Shown one piece after another: positions 54,702 to 64,000 of a stretch of DNA of 64,000 nt. Position 1 is the stretch's first letter, and every line of letters starts with the position of its first letter. The position numbers and the translations under genes are program-made. This DNA comes from JAGWRA01 sp963711505 (GTDB taxonomy: Bacteria > Acidobacteriota > Vicinamibacteria > Vicinamibacterales > CAVVIG01). A model generated the notes under the pieces. The model did no database searches and was not told the DNA's origin. It saw only the letters and a list, made by a program, of their open reading frames with translations. The stretch covers positions 1,922,001 through 1,986,000 of the forward strand of contig CAVQEJ010000003.1 of assembly GCA_963711505.1 (NCBI GenBank), in the 5' to 3' direction.

Positions 54702-55885
54702 CGACTCTATCGGCTCGCATCCGTGCGGCCGGCCGCAGGCGGCGGCCGGGCCTGTTCCTCGCCGTCGCGGCCCTCGCCGCCGGAACGGCCGCGTGCAGCG
54801 GCTCGCCCGCTCCGACGGCGGCCGCGAAGGCCGCCGACCAGCCGGGCTACTTCACGGTGTCCCCCGGCCAGCGGGCGCATCTGCAGGTGACGAAGGTCGC
54901 CGAGGTCTCGCTCCCCATCGACGTCGAGACGACCGGCACGGTCGACTGGGACGCCGATCAGACGACGCAGGCGATCACCCAGGTCTCGGGGCCGATCAAG
55001 CGGATCGTCGTCGGCACCGGCACCCGGGTGAAGGCGGGCGATCCCCTGCTCTACGTCGCCAGCCCCGACGTGTCGGGAGCCGTGTCGGCCTACCGATCGG
55101 CCCGGAACCGGCTCGATCTGGCGAAGCGGAATCTCGACCGCAACCGCGACCTGCTGGCACACCACGCGATCGCGGAGAAGGACTTCGAGAGCACGCAGGC
55201 CGACTACAACGACGCGCAGACGACCGTGGAGAACGCGCTGCAGACGCTCCAGATCTACGGCGTGTCGAAGACGGATCTCGACCGGGCCGACCAGCAGGGC
55301 CAGCCGATCATGCCGGAGCTCGCCATGCGCGCGCCGATCAGCGGAACGGTGGTGCAGAAGCTGGTCTATCCGGGCCAGTACATCCAGGCGGGGGCGACGG
55401 CGGCCTTCGTCATCAGCAACGTCTCGACGGTCTGGGTGCAGGGCAACCTGTACCAGCAGGATCTCCGGACCGTGCGTGTCGGCAACACGGTCGCGATCAC
55501 CACCCCGGCGTACGACCAGCCGTTCCCGGGTGTGGTCTCCTACATCGGCGCGATGCTCGATCCGACGAGCCGCACGACGCCGATCCGCGTCGTCACGAAG
55601 AATCCCGACGGGCTGCTGAAGAAGGATCAGTTCGTCGATCTGACGATTCACTCCGGCCGGATCAAGCAGGCGCTCGTCGTGCCGACGTCGGCCGTGCTCT
55701 ACAACAACGAGAACTTCCCGTTCGTCTACCTGGAGGCCGCGCCGGGCCAGTTCGCGCAGCGGCTCGTGAAGACCGGCGTGCAGCAGGGGAACCAGTTCGA
55801 GATCCTGGACGGCCTGAAGGCCGGTGACCCGATCGTCTCCGAGGGCAGTGTGTTCCTGCAGTTCGCGCAGAGCAACCAGCAGTAG
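54698..55885 (+). CDS. RND efflux periplasmic adaptor (CusB/CzcB-like)
   Basis: 395 residues. The N-terminus has a signal with a Cys (LAAGTAACSG), a weak lipobox. Domains: barrel-sandwich hybrid (VDWDADQTTQAITQVSGPIKRIVVGTGTRVKAGDPLL, about 90-125), alpha-hairpin (RSARNRLDLAKRNLDRNRDLL and DFESTQADYNDAQ), lipoyl return (MRAPISGTVVQKLVYPGQYI) and beta-barrel (VWVQGNLYQQDLRTVRVGNTV). The lack of a Met-rich N-terminal metal site makes a strict CusB role uncertain. It bridges the pump and channel encoded on both sides. Confidence 0.93.
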   Translation: MTTLSARIRAAGRRRRPGLFLAVAALAAGTAACSGSPAPTAAAKAADQPGYFTVSPGQRAHLQVTKVAEVSLPIDVETTGTVDWDADQTTQAITQVSGPIKRIVVGTGTRVKAGDPLLYVASPDVSGAVSAYRSARNRLDLAKRNLDRNRDLLAHHAIAEKDFESTQADYNDAQTTVENALQTLQIYGVSKTDLDRADQQGQPIMPELAMRAPISGTVVQKLVYPGQYIQAGATAAFVISNVSTVWVQGNLYQQDLRTVRVGNTVAITTPAYDQPFPGVVSYIGAMLDPTSRTTPIRVVTKNPDGLLKKDQFVDLTIHSGRIKQALVVPTSAVLYNNENFPFVYLEAAPGQFAQRLVKTGVQQGNQFEILDGLKAGDPIVSEGSVFLQFAQSNQQ

Positions 55886-55925
55886 CGCCCCGGAAGGCCC
55901 GATTCACAGAGACGGCAGGAGTGCC

Positions 55926-58900
55926 ATGATCAACCGCATCGTTTCGTTCGCCCTGTCCCAGCGCTTTCTGGTCGTGATCGCGATGGCCGCGCTGATGGTC
56001 TGGGGAGTCATCTCCTTCCAGCAGCTGCCGATCGACGCCTATCCCGACCTCTCGCCGCCGCACGTCGAAATCGTGAGCCAGTGGCCCGGCCACGCGGCCG
56101 AGGAGGTCGAGCGCCTCATCACGATCCCGATCGAGATCGAGATGAACGGCATCCCGCAGCTCCAGGCGCTGCGATCGATCTCGCTGTACGGGCTGTCGTC
56201 GGTGGAGATGAACTTCGACTACTCGGCCGACCCGTATTTCGTGCGCGAGCAGGCGTTCGAGCGGCTGCCGAGCGCGTCACTCCCCGACGGCGTCACGCCG
56301 GACATCTCGCCGCTCTACAGCCCGAGCGGCCTGATCTACCGGTACGTGCTGCAGAGCACGGACCGCTCGCCTCAGGACCTGAAGATTCTCGAGGACTGGG
56401 TGCTCGAGCGCGCGTACCGATCGATCCCGGGCGTGGCGGACGACTCCGGCTTCGGCGGCACGACGATGCAGTACCAGGTGCAGCTCGACCCGCGGAAGCT
56501 GGCGTCCTACAACGTCAGCGTGCCGCAGGTCGTCCAGCAGCTCGCCGCCAACAACGGCAACGCCGGCGGCGGCTTCTACTCGCAGGGGGGACAGTTCTAC
56601 TACGTCCGCGGGCTCGGCCTCGTCCGGAACCTCCACGACATCGGCAACATCGTCCTGACGTCGCACAACGGCGTGCCGGTCTACGTGCGCGACGTCGGCA
56701 CGGTCGCGATCGGCCACGCCCCGCGGCTCGGGCAGTTCGGCTTCATGGAGCAGCCGGACGCGGTCGAAGGCGTCATCCTGCTGCGCATCGGCGAGCAGGC
56801 GCAGGTCGTGCTGAAGCGCGTCGAGGCGATGACGAAGAAGCTGAATTCGTCCGTCCTGCCGCCCGACGTCAAGATCGTCCCGTTCTACGATCGCTCGGAC
56901 CTCATCCACGAGACGACGCGCACGGTCGAACGGAACCTGCTCCGCGGCATGATCCTCGTGCTGATCGTGCTCGGCCTGTTCCTGTTCAACGTCCGGACGG
57001 CGCTCATCGTCGCGGTCACCATCCCGTTCTCGCTGCTGTTCGCCTTCATCTGCCTCGATCGGGCGAACATCCCGGCGAACCTGCTCTCGATCGGCGCCAT
57101 CGACTTCGGCATCATCGTCGACGGCGCGGTCGTGATGGTGGAGAACATCTTCCGCGAGCTGGCCGCGCGCTACGGGCAGGACTACGACTTCTTCGACGTC
57201 ATCCGCGCGGCGGCCCGCGACGTCGAGCGGCCGATCTTCTACGCGATGGCGGTCATCATCGCCGGCTATCTGCCAATCTACGCGCTGACCGGCCCGTCGG
57301 GCCGGCTGTTCCACCCGATGGCCGACACGATGGCCTTCGCGCTCGTCGGCTCGCTGCTGTGCGCCCTGACGCTGCTGCCGGTCCTCTGCTCGTTCTTCCT
57401 GCGGAAGAACGTGAAGGAACCGGAAGTCGGGCTCTACGAATGGGTGCGGGCGGCGTACGGCCGGATCCTGAACTGGTGCCTGCGGCACCGCGTCGCCACC
57501 GTCGGCACCGCCGTGGTGATCTGCGGCGCGTCGCTCCTGCTCATTCCGTCGATCGGCGCGGAGTTCATGCCGCACCTCGACGAAGGCGCCCTGTGGGTCC
57601 GCGCGACGACGCCCTACACCATCTCGTTCGACGAGGCCTCGAAACTCGCGCCGAAGATCCGCACCATTCTGCGCAGCTTCCCGCAGGTCACGATCGTGGC
57701 GAACGAGCTCGGCCGGCCGGATGACGGCACCGACTCGACCGGCTTCTTCAACGACGAGTTCTACGTCGGGCTGAAGTCGTACGACGATCCGGCGTGGTCG
57801 GGCGCCATCCACACGAAGCCCGAGCTCATCACGGCGGTGAACCAGAAGCTGTCGCAGTTCCCGGGCGTGATCTTCAACTACACGCAGCCGGCCGAGGACG
57901 CCGTCGACGAGGCGGAGACCGGCCTGAAGAGCGCCCTGGCGGTCAAGATCTTCGGGAACGACCTGAACGTCCTCGAACAGAAGGCCGACGCCGTCAAGCG
58001 GATCATCTCGCAGGTGCCGGGCATCACCGACATCACGATCGTGAAGGAGCTCGGGCAGCCGAGCCTGACGATCGTGCCGAACCGGGAGAAGATCGCCCGG
58101 TACGGACTGAACGTGAGCGACATCAACACGCTGATCGAGACGGCCATCGGCGGCACGCCCGCGACCCAGGTGATCCAGGGCGAGCGCGAGTTCGACCTGG
58201 TCGTGCGGATGCAGGAGCCCTTCCGGAGCAATCTCAACGAGATCCGGAACCTGCTCATCACCACGCCGGACGGCCAGCACCTGCCGGTCGGCCAGTTCGC
58301 CGACATCCAGGTGAGCAAGGGCGCATCGTTCATCTACCGCGAGAACAACTCGCGCTACATCGGCGTCCAGTTCAGCGTCCGGGGACGCGACCTGGCAAGC
58401 GCCGTCGGCGAGGCACGCGACAAGGTGGACGGGCAGGTGCCGCTGCCGACCGGCTACTCGTTCGACTGGGGCGGCGAGTACAAGGACTACCTGGCGTCGC
58501 GGTCGCAGATGGCGGTGATCGCGCCGCTGACGGTGCTCCTGATCCTGCTGATCCTGTTCGCCCTCTACGGGAACATGAAGTTCCCGATGATCATCCTCTT
58601 CAGCGTGCTGCTCACCGAGCCGGTGGGCGGCCTGATCGCGCTGAAGCTGACGGGCACCAACTTCAGCGTGTCGTCGGGACTCGGCTTCCTCGCCCTGATG
58701 GGCGTGGCCGTGCAGACGGACGTCATCCTCTACTCCTTCATCAACAAGCTGCGGCTGGAGCACGAGGACATCCTGCGGGCGACCCACGAGGCCGCCCTGC
58801 TGCGGCTGCGGCCGATCATGATGACGGCTCTGGTGGCCTGCATCGGCCTGCTGCCGGCGGCCATGTCGACCGGCATCGGCAGCGACTCGCAGAAGCCGTT

Positions 58901-59009
58901 CGCCATCGTCATCGTCGGCGGCCTGCTGTCGCGCCTGGCGCTCGACATCTTCATCGCACCGGTGCTCTACACGCTGGTCGCGGGAAAGAACGACGTCCTG
59001 AAGGTGTAG
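55926..59009 (+). CDS. heavy-metal efflux RND pump (CusA/CzcA family)
   Basis: 1027 residues, twelve helices with two large periplasmic loops. The opening MINRIVSFALSQRFLVVIAM and QQLPIDAYPDLSPPHVEI are HME-RND hallmarks. The proton-relay helix GAIDFGIIVDGAVVMVEN is at about 390-407, and the second-half motif GVAVQTDVILYSFINKLRLE at about 926-945, where Q-N-G is usual, here Q-T-D. The porter loops contain DSTGFFNDEFYVGLK. The pump exports a divalent or monovalent cation across both membranes with the two genes upstream. Substrate class (Cu/Ag or Zn/Co/Cd) is not settled here. Confidence 0.95.
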   Translation: MINRIVSFALSQRFLVVIAMAALMVWGVISFQQLPIDAYPDLSPPHVEIVSQWPGHAAEEVERLITIPIEIEMNGIPQLQALRSISLYGLSSVEMNFDYSADPYFVREQAFERLPSASLPDGVTPDISPLYSPSGLIYRYVLQSTDRSPQDLKILEDWVLERAYRSIPGVADDSGFGGTTMQYQVQLDPRKLASYNVSVPQVVQQLAANNGNAGGGFYSQGGQFYYVRGLGLVRNLHDIGNIVLTSHNGVPVYVRDVGTVAIGHAPRLGQFGFMEQPDAVEGVILLRIGEQAQVVLKRVEAMTKKLNSSVLPPDVKIVPFYDRSDLIHETTRTVERNLLRGMILVLIVLGLFLFNVRTALIVAVTIPFSLLFAFICLDRANIPANLLSIGAIDFGIIVDGAVVMVENIFRELAARYGQDYDFFDVIRAAARDVERPIFYAMAVIIAGYLPIYALTGPSGRLFHPMADTMAFALVGSLLCALTLLPVLCSFFLRKNVKEPEVGLYEWVRAAYGRILNWCLRHRVATVGTAVVICGASLLLIPSIGAEFMPHLDEGALWVRATTPYTISFDEASKLAPKIRTILRSFPQVTIVANELGRPDDGTDSTGFFNDEFYVGLKSYDDPAWSGAIHTKPELITAVNQKLSQFPGVIFNYTQPAEDAVDEAETGLKSALAVKIFGNDLNVLEQKADAVKRIISQVPGITDITIVKELGQPSLTIVPNREKIARYGLNVSDINTLIETAIGGTPATQVIQGEREFDLVVRMQEPFRSNLNEIRNLLITTPDGQHLPVGQFADIQVSKGASFIYRENNSRYIGVQFSVRGRDLASAVGEARDKVDGQVPLPTGYSFDWGGEYKDYLASRSQMAVIAPLTVLLILLILFALYGNMKFPMIILFSVLLTEPVGGLIALKLTGTNFSVSSGLGFLALMGVAVQTDVILYSFINKLRLEHEDILRATHEAALLRLRPIMMTALVACIGLLPAAMSTGIGSDSQKPFAIVIVGGLLSRLALDIFIAPVLYTLVAGKNDVLKV

Positions 59010-59024
59010 GACGCATTCCGGTCG

Positions 59025-59083
59025 GCAATGGGCGATGGGCAATGGCGGGCGAGACCCGTGGCCCATTGCCCATCGCCCATTGC
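59025..59083. repeat. 21-bp perfect inverted repeat of heptamers after the efflux pump
   Basis: Left arm heptamers GGCAATG, GGCGATG, GGCAATG (59025-59045 pairs). Right arm GCCCATT, GCCCATC, GCCCATT, GCTCGTA (59062-59090). The 21-base arms 59025-59045 and 59063-59083 are perfectly complementary around a 17-base loop. It starts 16 bases after the pump stop and is the likely operon terminator. The right arm is nearly the same as 39111-39138. Confidence 0.8.
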
Positions 59084-59104
59084 TCGTAGCGCAAGTTCCC
59101 TCTG

Positions 59105-59473
59105 ATGCTGAAGCGGTGGCGTCTCAGCCAGGTCGGCGTCCGCGTGGTCGCGGCGTTCCTGGCGACCCTCATGGTCGCCGGGTCGCTCGACGCGTACCAC
59201 CTCGCGAAGGACGACGATCCGGACTTCGGGCTGGCCGTCGCCTTCCACGGCCATCTCAACATCCAGCTCTCGGCGTCCCCGCACAAGGCGGGCGCGTCGG
59301 ATCCCCACTGCGCCATCTGCCACTGGCTGCAGTCGCTCGGCACCTCCCGGATCGCCACCCGCCCGCAGGCGATCCCGCCGGCGTCGCACCTGCAGCACCC
59401 GTCCACCTCGCACGTCCACGGCCGCGTCCTGGCGTGCGACCAGGTGCCTGCCCGCGGCCCGCCGGCCGCCTGA
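59105..59473 (+). CDS. small Cys-motif exported protein following the efflux operon
   Basis: 122 residues from the ATG at 59105. Membrane/signal helix VVAAFLATLMVAGSLDAYHLA. The mature part is acidic then carries SDPHCAICHWLQSLGTSR, two Cys and two His in a compact site, and a His-rich end (HLQHPSTSHVHG). Compare DPCPACLWLK in the 124-aa protein before the operon; length, hydrophobic start, motif and Pro-rich tail all correspond. A periplasmic metal chaperone or sensor role is inferred from this and from flanking the pump genes. Confidence 0.6.
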   Translation: MLKRWRLSQVGVRVVAAFLATLMVAGSLDAYHLAKDDDPDFGLAVAFHGHLNIQLSASPHKAGASDPHCAICHWLQSLGTSRIATRPQAIPPASHLQHPSTSHVHGRVLACDQVPARGPPAA

Positions 59474-59601
59474 TCCTCCGCCTCCCTCCGTCGTCGTGAC
59501 AGTCCGCCGCCGTGGTGCGGCTCGACGTGTATCCGTACGCGCCGGGCCGGGTCGGCCGTGGTCTGTCGTGTCCGTCCTCAGGATCAGGAAAGGCTGGCCT
59601 C

Positions 59602-62220
59602 ATGACACGTGTATCTTCCCGGCGCACGCTCGCCCTGGCGTGCCTCATCATTCTTCTGTCCGTCTACAGCGGAACCGCGCTCCTCGCGCAGGGCCTCGGC
59701 GGGGCCGGCACGGTGAGCGGCACCGTGAAGGATCCCACCGGCGCGGTGATCCCCGGGGTCACCGTCGTGCTCAGCAATCCGCTGTCGCAGTTCAGTCGCC
59801 AGGCCGTCACCGACGGCCAGGGGGCGTTCTCCTTCTCGAACGTCCCCCAGAACACCTATCGGCTCACCGTGACGCTGCAGGGCTTCCAGACCGCGCAGCG
59901 CACCGTGAACGTCCGCTCGGGCGTCCCGGTCACGCTGCCGGTGCAACTCGCGCTGGCCACGGCGAGCACGACGGTGGAGGTCCGCGGCAGCAACCAGGAC
60001 CTCGTCGAGAACGTGCCGACGGCGCACACGAACCTCGATGCGGCCACCATCAAGGCGCTGCCGATCCAGGGCTCGAATCCGTCGGGGCTGAGCGAGCTGA
60101 TGACGCTGGCCTCGCCGGGCGTCGTGGCCGACTCGAACGGCTTCTTCCATCCGCTGGGGGATCACGCCCAGACGGAGTTCATGATCGACAACCAACCGGT
60201 GCCGGATCAACAGAGCCGCGTCTACTCGAACCAGCTGCCGCTCGACGCGATCCAGTCGACCGAGGTCGTCGCCGGCATGCCGCCGGCCCAGTACGGCGAC
60301 AAGACCGGCCTGGTCGTCAACGTCATCACGAAGTCCGGCCTCGGCCAGCAGCAGCCGCGCGGCAGCTTCTCGGCGCAGTACGGGTCGTTCGCCACGAGCA
60401 CGGGCGACGCGACCTTCGGCCTGGGCGGCCACGGGTGGGGCAACTTCGGCCTGGTGAACGGCTACCGCAGCGACCGGTACCTGGACGGCCCCGAATTCAA
60501 GGCGCTGCACGACACGGGGAACTCGGTGTCGGCATTCGACCGGCTCGATGTCAAGCCGACCGACCAGGGAGGCACGCTGCACCTGAACCTGCTGTACGGC
60601 CGGTCCGACTTCCAGATTCCGAACACCTACGACCAGCTCGCGACCGGACAGCAGCAGCAACAGCAGATCACGACCTTCAACATCGCGCCCGGCTGGGCCC
60701 AGACGCTGACGTCGAACCTGCTCATCACCGCCAACGCGTACGCCCGCCACGACGGGGTCGACTACCACCCGAGCGCGGATCCGTTCTCGGACCTGCCGGC
60801 CACGATCGCGCAGCAGCGGACGCAGCTCAACTCGGGCGGGACGTTCGAGGTCTCCTACTTCAAGGGCGCGCACAACTTCCGGGCGGGCGTCAACGCGGCG
60901 TTCTGGCAGCTGCACGAGGACTTCAGCCTCGGGCTGACGGACCCGACGTTCAACGCCCCCTGCCTGGATGCGAGCGGAAACCCGGACTCAGGAGCGCTGC
61001 CCGCCGGCGGATGTCGAGGCCGCCGGGCTCTCCGCCAACGCGCGACTACCTGCCGGCCCTGGCGGCGTACGATCTGACACGCGGCGGCTCGCGGTTCCAG
61101 TTCAACGACCGCGGGCTGATCAAGGAGCAGGCGGTCTACGCGCAGGACACCGTCTCGCTGCGCCAGCTCACGCTGAATCTCGGTGCGCGGGTCGACCACT
61201 ACGACGGCCTGTCGAAGGCCAGCGACTTCGAGCCGCGTCTCGGGGCCTCCTACCAGGTGCCGGGCAGCAGCACCGTGCTACGCGCCGCCTGGGGCAGGAC
61301 CCTGGAAACGCCGTACAACGAGAACCTGCTGCTGTCGAGCGCGACGGGGGCCGGCGGGCTGGCGAACACGGTGTTCGGCGCCCTCAGCGGCACGGCCCTG
61401 GTGCCGGCCCGGCGCCGGCTCTGGACGGTCGGCCTCTCGCAGCCGCTCGGCTCGTGGGTCGTCGTCGACGTCAATTACCTTTCGAAGTACACCGAGAACG
61501 CGTTCGACTTCGACACGCTGTTCGACACGCCGATCGCCTTCCCGATCTCGTGGGCGAAATCGGAGGAGACCGGCATCGACGGCAAGATCACGCTGCTCGC
61601 CCACCACGGCTTCAGCGCCTACACCGTCTTCGGCCACGCCCACGCGCTGTTCTTCAATCCCGAGACCGGCGGCATCATCTTCAATTCGCCGCTGGCGACG
61701 GGAGCCTTTCTGATCGATCACGATCAGAAGTTCGAGCAGACCACCAACGTCCAGTACACCTTCCCCGGGCCGGTTGGGCGCCTGGGCCACCTTCACGTGG
61801 AACTACGAATCGGGCCTGGTCAACGGCAGCGTGCCCGACTACGCGACCGCCCTGACGCTGACGCCCGACCAGCAGGCCGCCATCGGGCTCTACTGCGGCA
61901 GCACGTTCGCCACGCCCACGATGGGGATCACGGCGTGCGACTCGTCGACCTTCGGCGCCACGCGCGTGGTCATCCCGGCCGCCGGCACGGAGAACGATGC
62001 GACGAACCCCGGGCGGATCGCCCCCCGCAACCTCTTCCACCTCGGCTTCGGCGTCGACAACCTGCTCGACTCGGCCAATCCGGATCACCGGCTGAGCCTG
62101 CGGGTGACGATCCTGAATCTGCTGAACACGGAAGCGCTCTACAACTTCCTGTCGACCTTCAGCGGCACGCACTTCGTCGCGCCGCGGTCGGTCGCCATGC
62201 AGGTGGAGTATCACTTCTAG
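59602..62220 (+). CDS. TonB-dependent receptor, Oar-like (two frameshifts)
   Basis: About 872 residues from the ATG at 59602, signal peptide TLALACLIILLSVYSGTALLAQ. The carboxypeptidase-regulatory domain GTVSGTVKDPTGAVIPGVT covers about 37-120. A plug with NLDAATIKALPIQGSNPSG and PLDAIQSTEVVAGMPPAQYG follows. The barrel is interrupted near 61010, where DYLPALAAYDLTRGGSRFQF is in the next frame, and near 61772, where PLGAWATFTWNYESGLVNG resumes. It ends SVAMQVEYHF with a terminal Phe. It follows the metal-efflux region but is not obviously part of it. The shifts look like base-call errors because both sides align to one receptor. Confidence 0.85.
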
Positions 62221-64000
62221 GTCAGGAACGGCAGAGGGCCGGGGGAGCGCACCTGCGACTCTTCCCGCCCTCTGGCGTCACGTGCGATGTGCAACGTGCG
62301 GTGCGACGTCCAGTCGGCATTCCTCAGCGTCCGACGCGCCCGGCGCCATCGGCGCGCGCTCGGTGGCTCGGCTGCGCCTCGCCTCCCTCCGGCACCTCGC
62401 GCGGGCCGCAGGCGCTGCCGTCCCGTCGACGACGTCTTCATCGGCAGGCAGCCCTGAAGCCCCTTGCCCGCGCGCGGGCCCTTGTTGTCGCGCACGGGCG
62501 CGTGGTCGAGCTCGGCCACCTTCCAGCCGGTCTCGTAGACGAGCCGGCCAATCCGCGCCATCTTCTCGAAGTGGATCTTGTCCACGCTGTCGGTGTTCGC
62601 GTGGTAGTCGGGGTGCAGCCCCGTCGTGAAGAAGATGATGGGGATGCCCGTCGCCGCGTAGCTGTCGTGATCGCTCCGGTAATAGACCTGCTCGAGGTCG
62701 GTCGGGTCGTTCATCTCGTAGTCGAGCGTCAGCGGCTGCGGCATCGCCTCGTCGGCGGCGACATCGATGTTGTGCAGCTCGGTGCTGATCCGGTCCGAGC
62801 CGACGACGTACACCGTGTTCGACTCGGAGGCCTTGTTGTCGCGGTCGCGCCCGACCATGTCCATGTTGAGCTGCGTGACCACCTTGTCGAGCGGCACCGT
62901 CGGGTAATCCACGAAGTACGCGCGATCCCCACAGCCCTTCCTCTTCGCCGGCGTGCCAGACGAAGAGCAGCGACCGCTTCGGCCGCGGCCCCGTGGCGAA
63001 GGCCTTTGCGAGCGCGAGCAGCGTCACCGTGCCGGATCCGTCGTCGTCGGCCCCGTTCCAGATGCGGTCGTTGTAGGCGCCGTCGGTCACCCGTCCAACC
63101 GCACCGAGCCGCTTCTCCTTCCCCTGGTCGTCCTTCGTCAGCTCGCCCTGCGCGTACCCGACATGGTCGTAGTGGGCGCCGAACGCCACGTAGGTCTGCT
63201 TCAGCACCGGGTCGGCGCCCTCGAGCACGGCGACGACGTTGTGCGTGTAGCGCGTGCGGACCACCTGATACTCGTCGTCCAGCGTGAAGGTGAGCGTCAC
63301 GCCGCTCAGCCGGAACGACGGCAGCGGCTCGCCGTGGTCGGCCTTCGCCTTCAGTTCGGCGAACTTCGCCGGCGCCGCGCTGAACAGGAACGTCAGGAAG
63401 TCGTCCTTCGCCGTCACCGTCGGCGGCAGCGCGATGATCCAGCCGCTGCACCGTCGTGAAGTCGGCCTTCGGCAGCCCGGGCGGCGTGTCGTCGCGGTTG
63501 AACCCGCCGCGGCGCGGCAGTTCGGGGCCGATCGCCGCCACGGCCCCCGACTGATCGGTGGCGAAGCGGCTGCGGCCGGTCAGCGCGCGCCGGTAGAGCT
63601 GCTGGTCGAGCCCCGCCGGTCCCGTCGGGCCGAGCCAGACGACGACCTGCCCCTTGACGTCGCGCCCGGCGTAGTCGTTGTGGTTCGCCAGCGGCGTGTC
63701 CAGGCCGTAGCCGAGGAACTCGATGTCGTCGGCCGTGAAGGTCCGCTTCGCGCCGACGTTCTTCGGGAAGGTGATGCCGTCACCATCCTTGAACGTACGC
63801 GTCTGCCCGTTGACGGTAACCGTCAGCGTCGAGTGGCTCGTGCTCCTGACCCCTTGCACGACGACCCGCTGCAGGTACAGCCCGTCGTCGCCCGCCGGCT
63901 TCAGTCCCCAGGCGCGCAGGTGATCGGAGATGTATGCCGCCGCGAGCCCGAGTCCTTCCGAGAAGGTGCGCCGGCCGTTCAGGTCGTCCGAGGCGATGTA
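62217..64000 (-). CDS. M28-family zinc aminopeptidase, incomplete (frameshifted; cut by window edge)
   Basis: The gene enters from the right edge. A PA-like domain (ITFPKNVGAKRTFTADDIEF, FLGYGLDTPLANHNDYAG) is followed by the M28 catalytic region: FGAHYDHVGY (Zn His), NGADDDGSGT (bridging Asp), WHAGEEEGLWGS (catalytic Glu pair), NMDMVGRDRD and HPDYHANTDSVDKIHF. Frames break near 63437 and at about 62916-62922, beside a GTAC. Family homology ends near 62450 (DNKGPRAGKGLQG). The frame then runs on to 62217 through repeat sequence, so a stop was probably lost; a TGA one frame over lies at 62438-62440. The signal peptide is outside the window. Confidence 0.83.
62278..62310. repeat. seven-base-period tract (xxCGTGC type)
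   Basis: Heptamer-like units CGTGCGA, TGTGCAA, CGTGCGG and TGCGACG occupy the 3' junction between the TonB receptor and the convergent peptidase. It is similar in rhythm and composition to 29893-29954. Confidence 0.5.

Noticed and set aside
59496..63287. A single plus-strand frame of 1263 codons spanning the TonB receptor and the peptidase
   Set aside because: It crosses two convergent real genes and matches the receptor only over the short frameshifted part after 61010. Elsewhere it is out of frame.
1..64000. tRNA or rRNA genes
   Set aside because: I looked for T-arm-like GGTTCGAATCC segments and rRNA-like conserved blocks and saw none in credible contexts. A covariance-model search would settle it.

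Overview
The window is GC-rich DNA that looks like an acidobacterial chromosome, most likely class Vicinamibacteria. The case rests on gene content: three FtsX/MacB-type orphan permeases of the 'acidobacterial duplicated' (ADOP) kind, four very large Oar-like TonB-dependent receptors that each start with a carboxypeptidase-regulatory/CnaB-like domain, and many cell-envelope enzymes. No rRNA, tRNA, CRISPR array, phage or transposase gene was seen.

Layout. 1-14 kb (minus strand): an ADOP permease cut by the left edge, three TonB receptors (1.0-3.9, 4.3-7.3, 11.5-14.3 kb), and between them a secreted HpcH/HpaI-type aldolase, a secreted amidase and a DUF1028 protein. 14.5-21.9 kb: a McjB/B2-like protease, an AlkZ-like DNA-repair protein, one-carbon metabolism (formiminotransferase-cyclodeaminase plus formate-THF ligase), a chalcone-isomerase-like remnant and dGTPase. 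22-26 kb: a GntR/YtrA regulator, its DUF1648 membrane partner and a badly frameshifted ADOP permease. 26.4-29.9 kb: a MacA-MacB pair. 30-32.3 kb: a universal stress protein, a nitroreductase, a STAS protein and a 73-aa orphan domain protein. 32.6-37.6 kb: a BlaI, BlaR1-HEAT, ADOP operon behind two operator palindromes. 37.7-43.1 kb: an STN-like periplasmic protein, a pseudo-receiver, YggT, an ECF sigma / membrane partner / beta-helix membrane protein operon and a response regulator. 43.5-50.8 kb: two CapA-type proteins, a MutS-like membrane ATPase and an MFS exporter. 50.9-59.5 kb: another MFS protein, a TerB-like protein and a CusCBA/CzcCBA-type heavy-metal efflux operon flanked by two small Cys-motif proteins. 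59.6-64 kb: a fourth TonB receptor and an M28 peptidase that runs off the right edge.

Two patterns cut across the genes. First, about thirty single- or double-base frameshifts interrupt otherwise well-conserved genes. Seven of them sit on or beside GTAC tetranucleotides, which looks like a sequencing artefact at a modified motif rather than mass gene decay. Affected genes are therefore given over their full homologous span. Second, the intergenic spaces carry unusual repeats: tracts with a seven-base period, often as mirrored arms that form hairpins, and palindromes flanked by GTAG/CTAC that resemble REP elements. Several of these supply the stop codons of adjoining genes.
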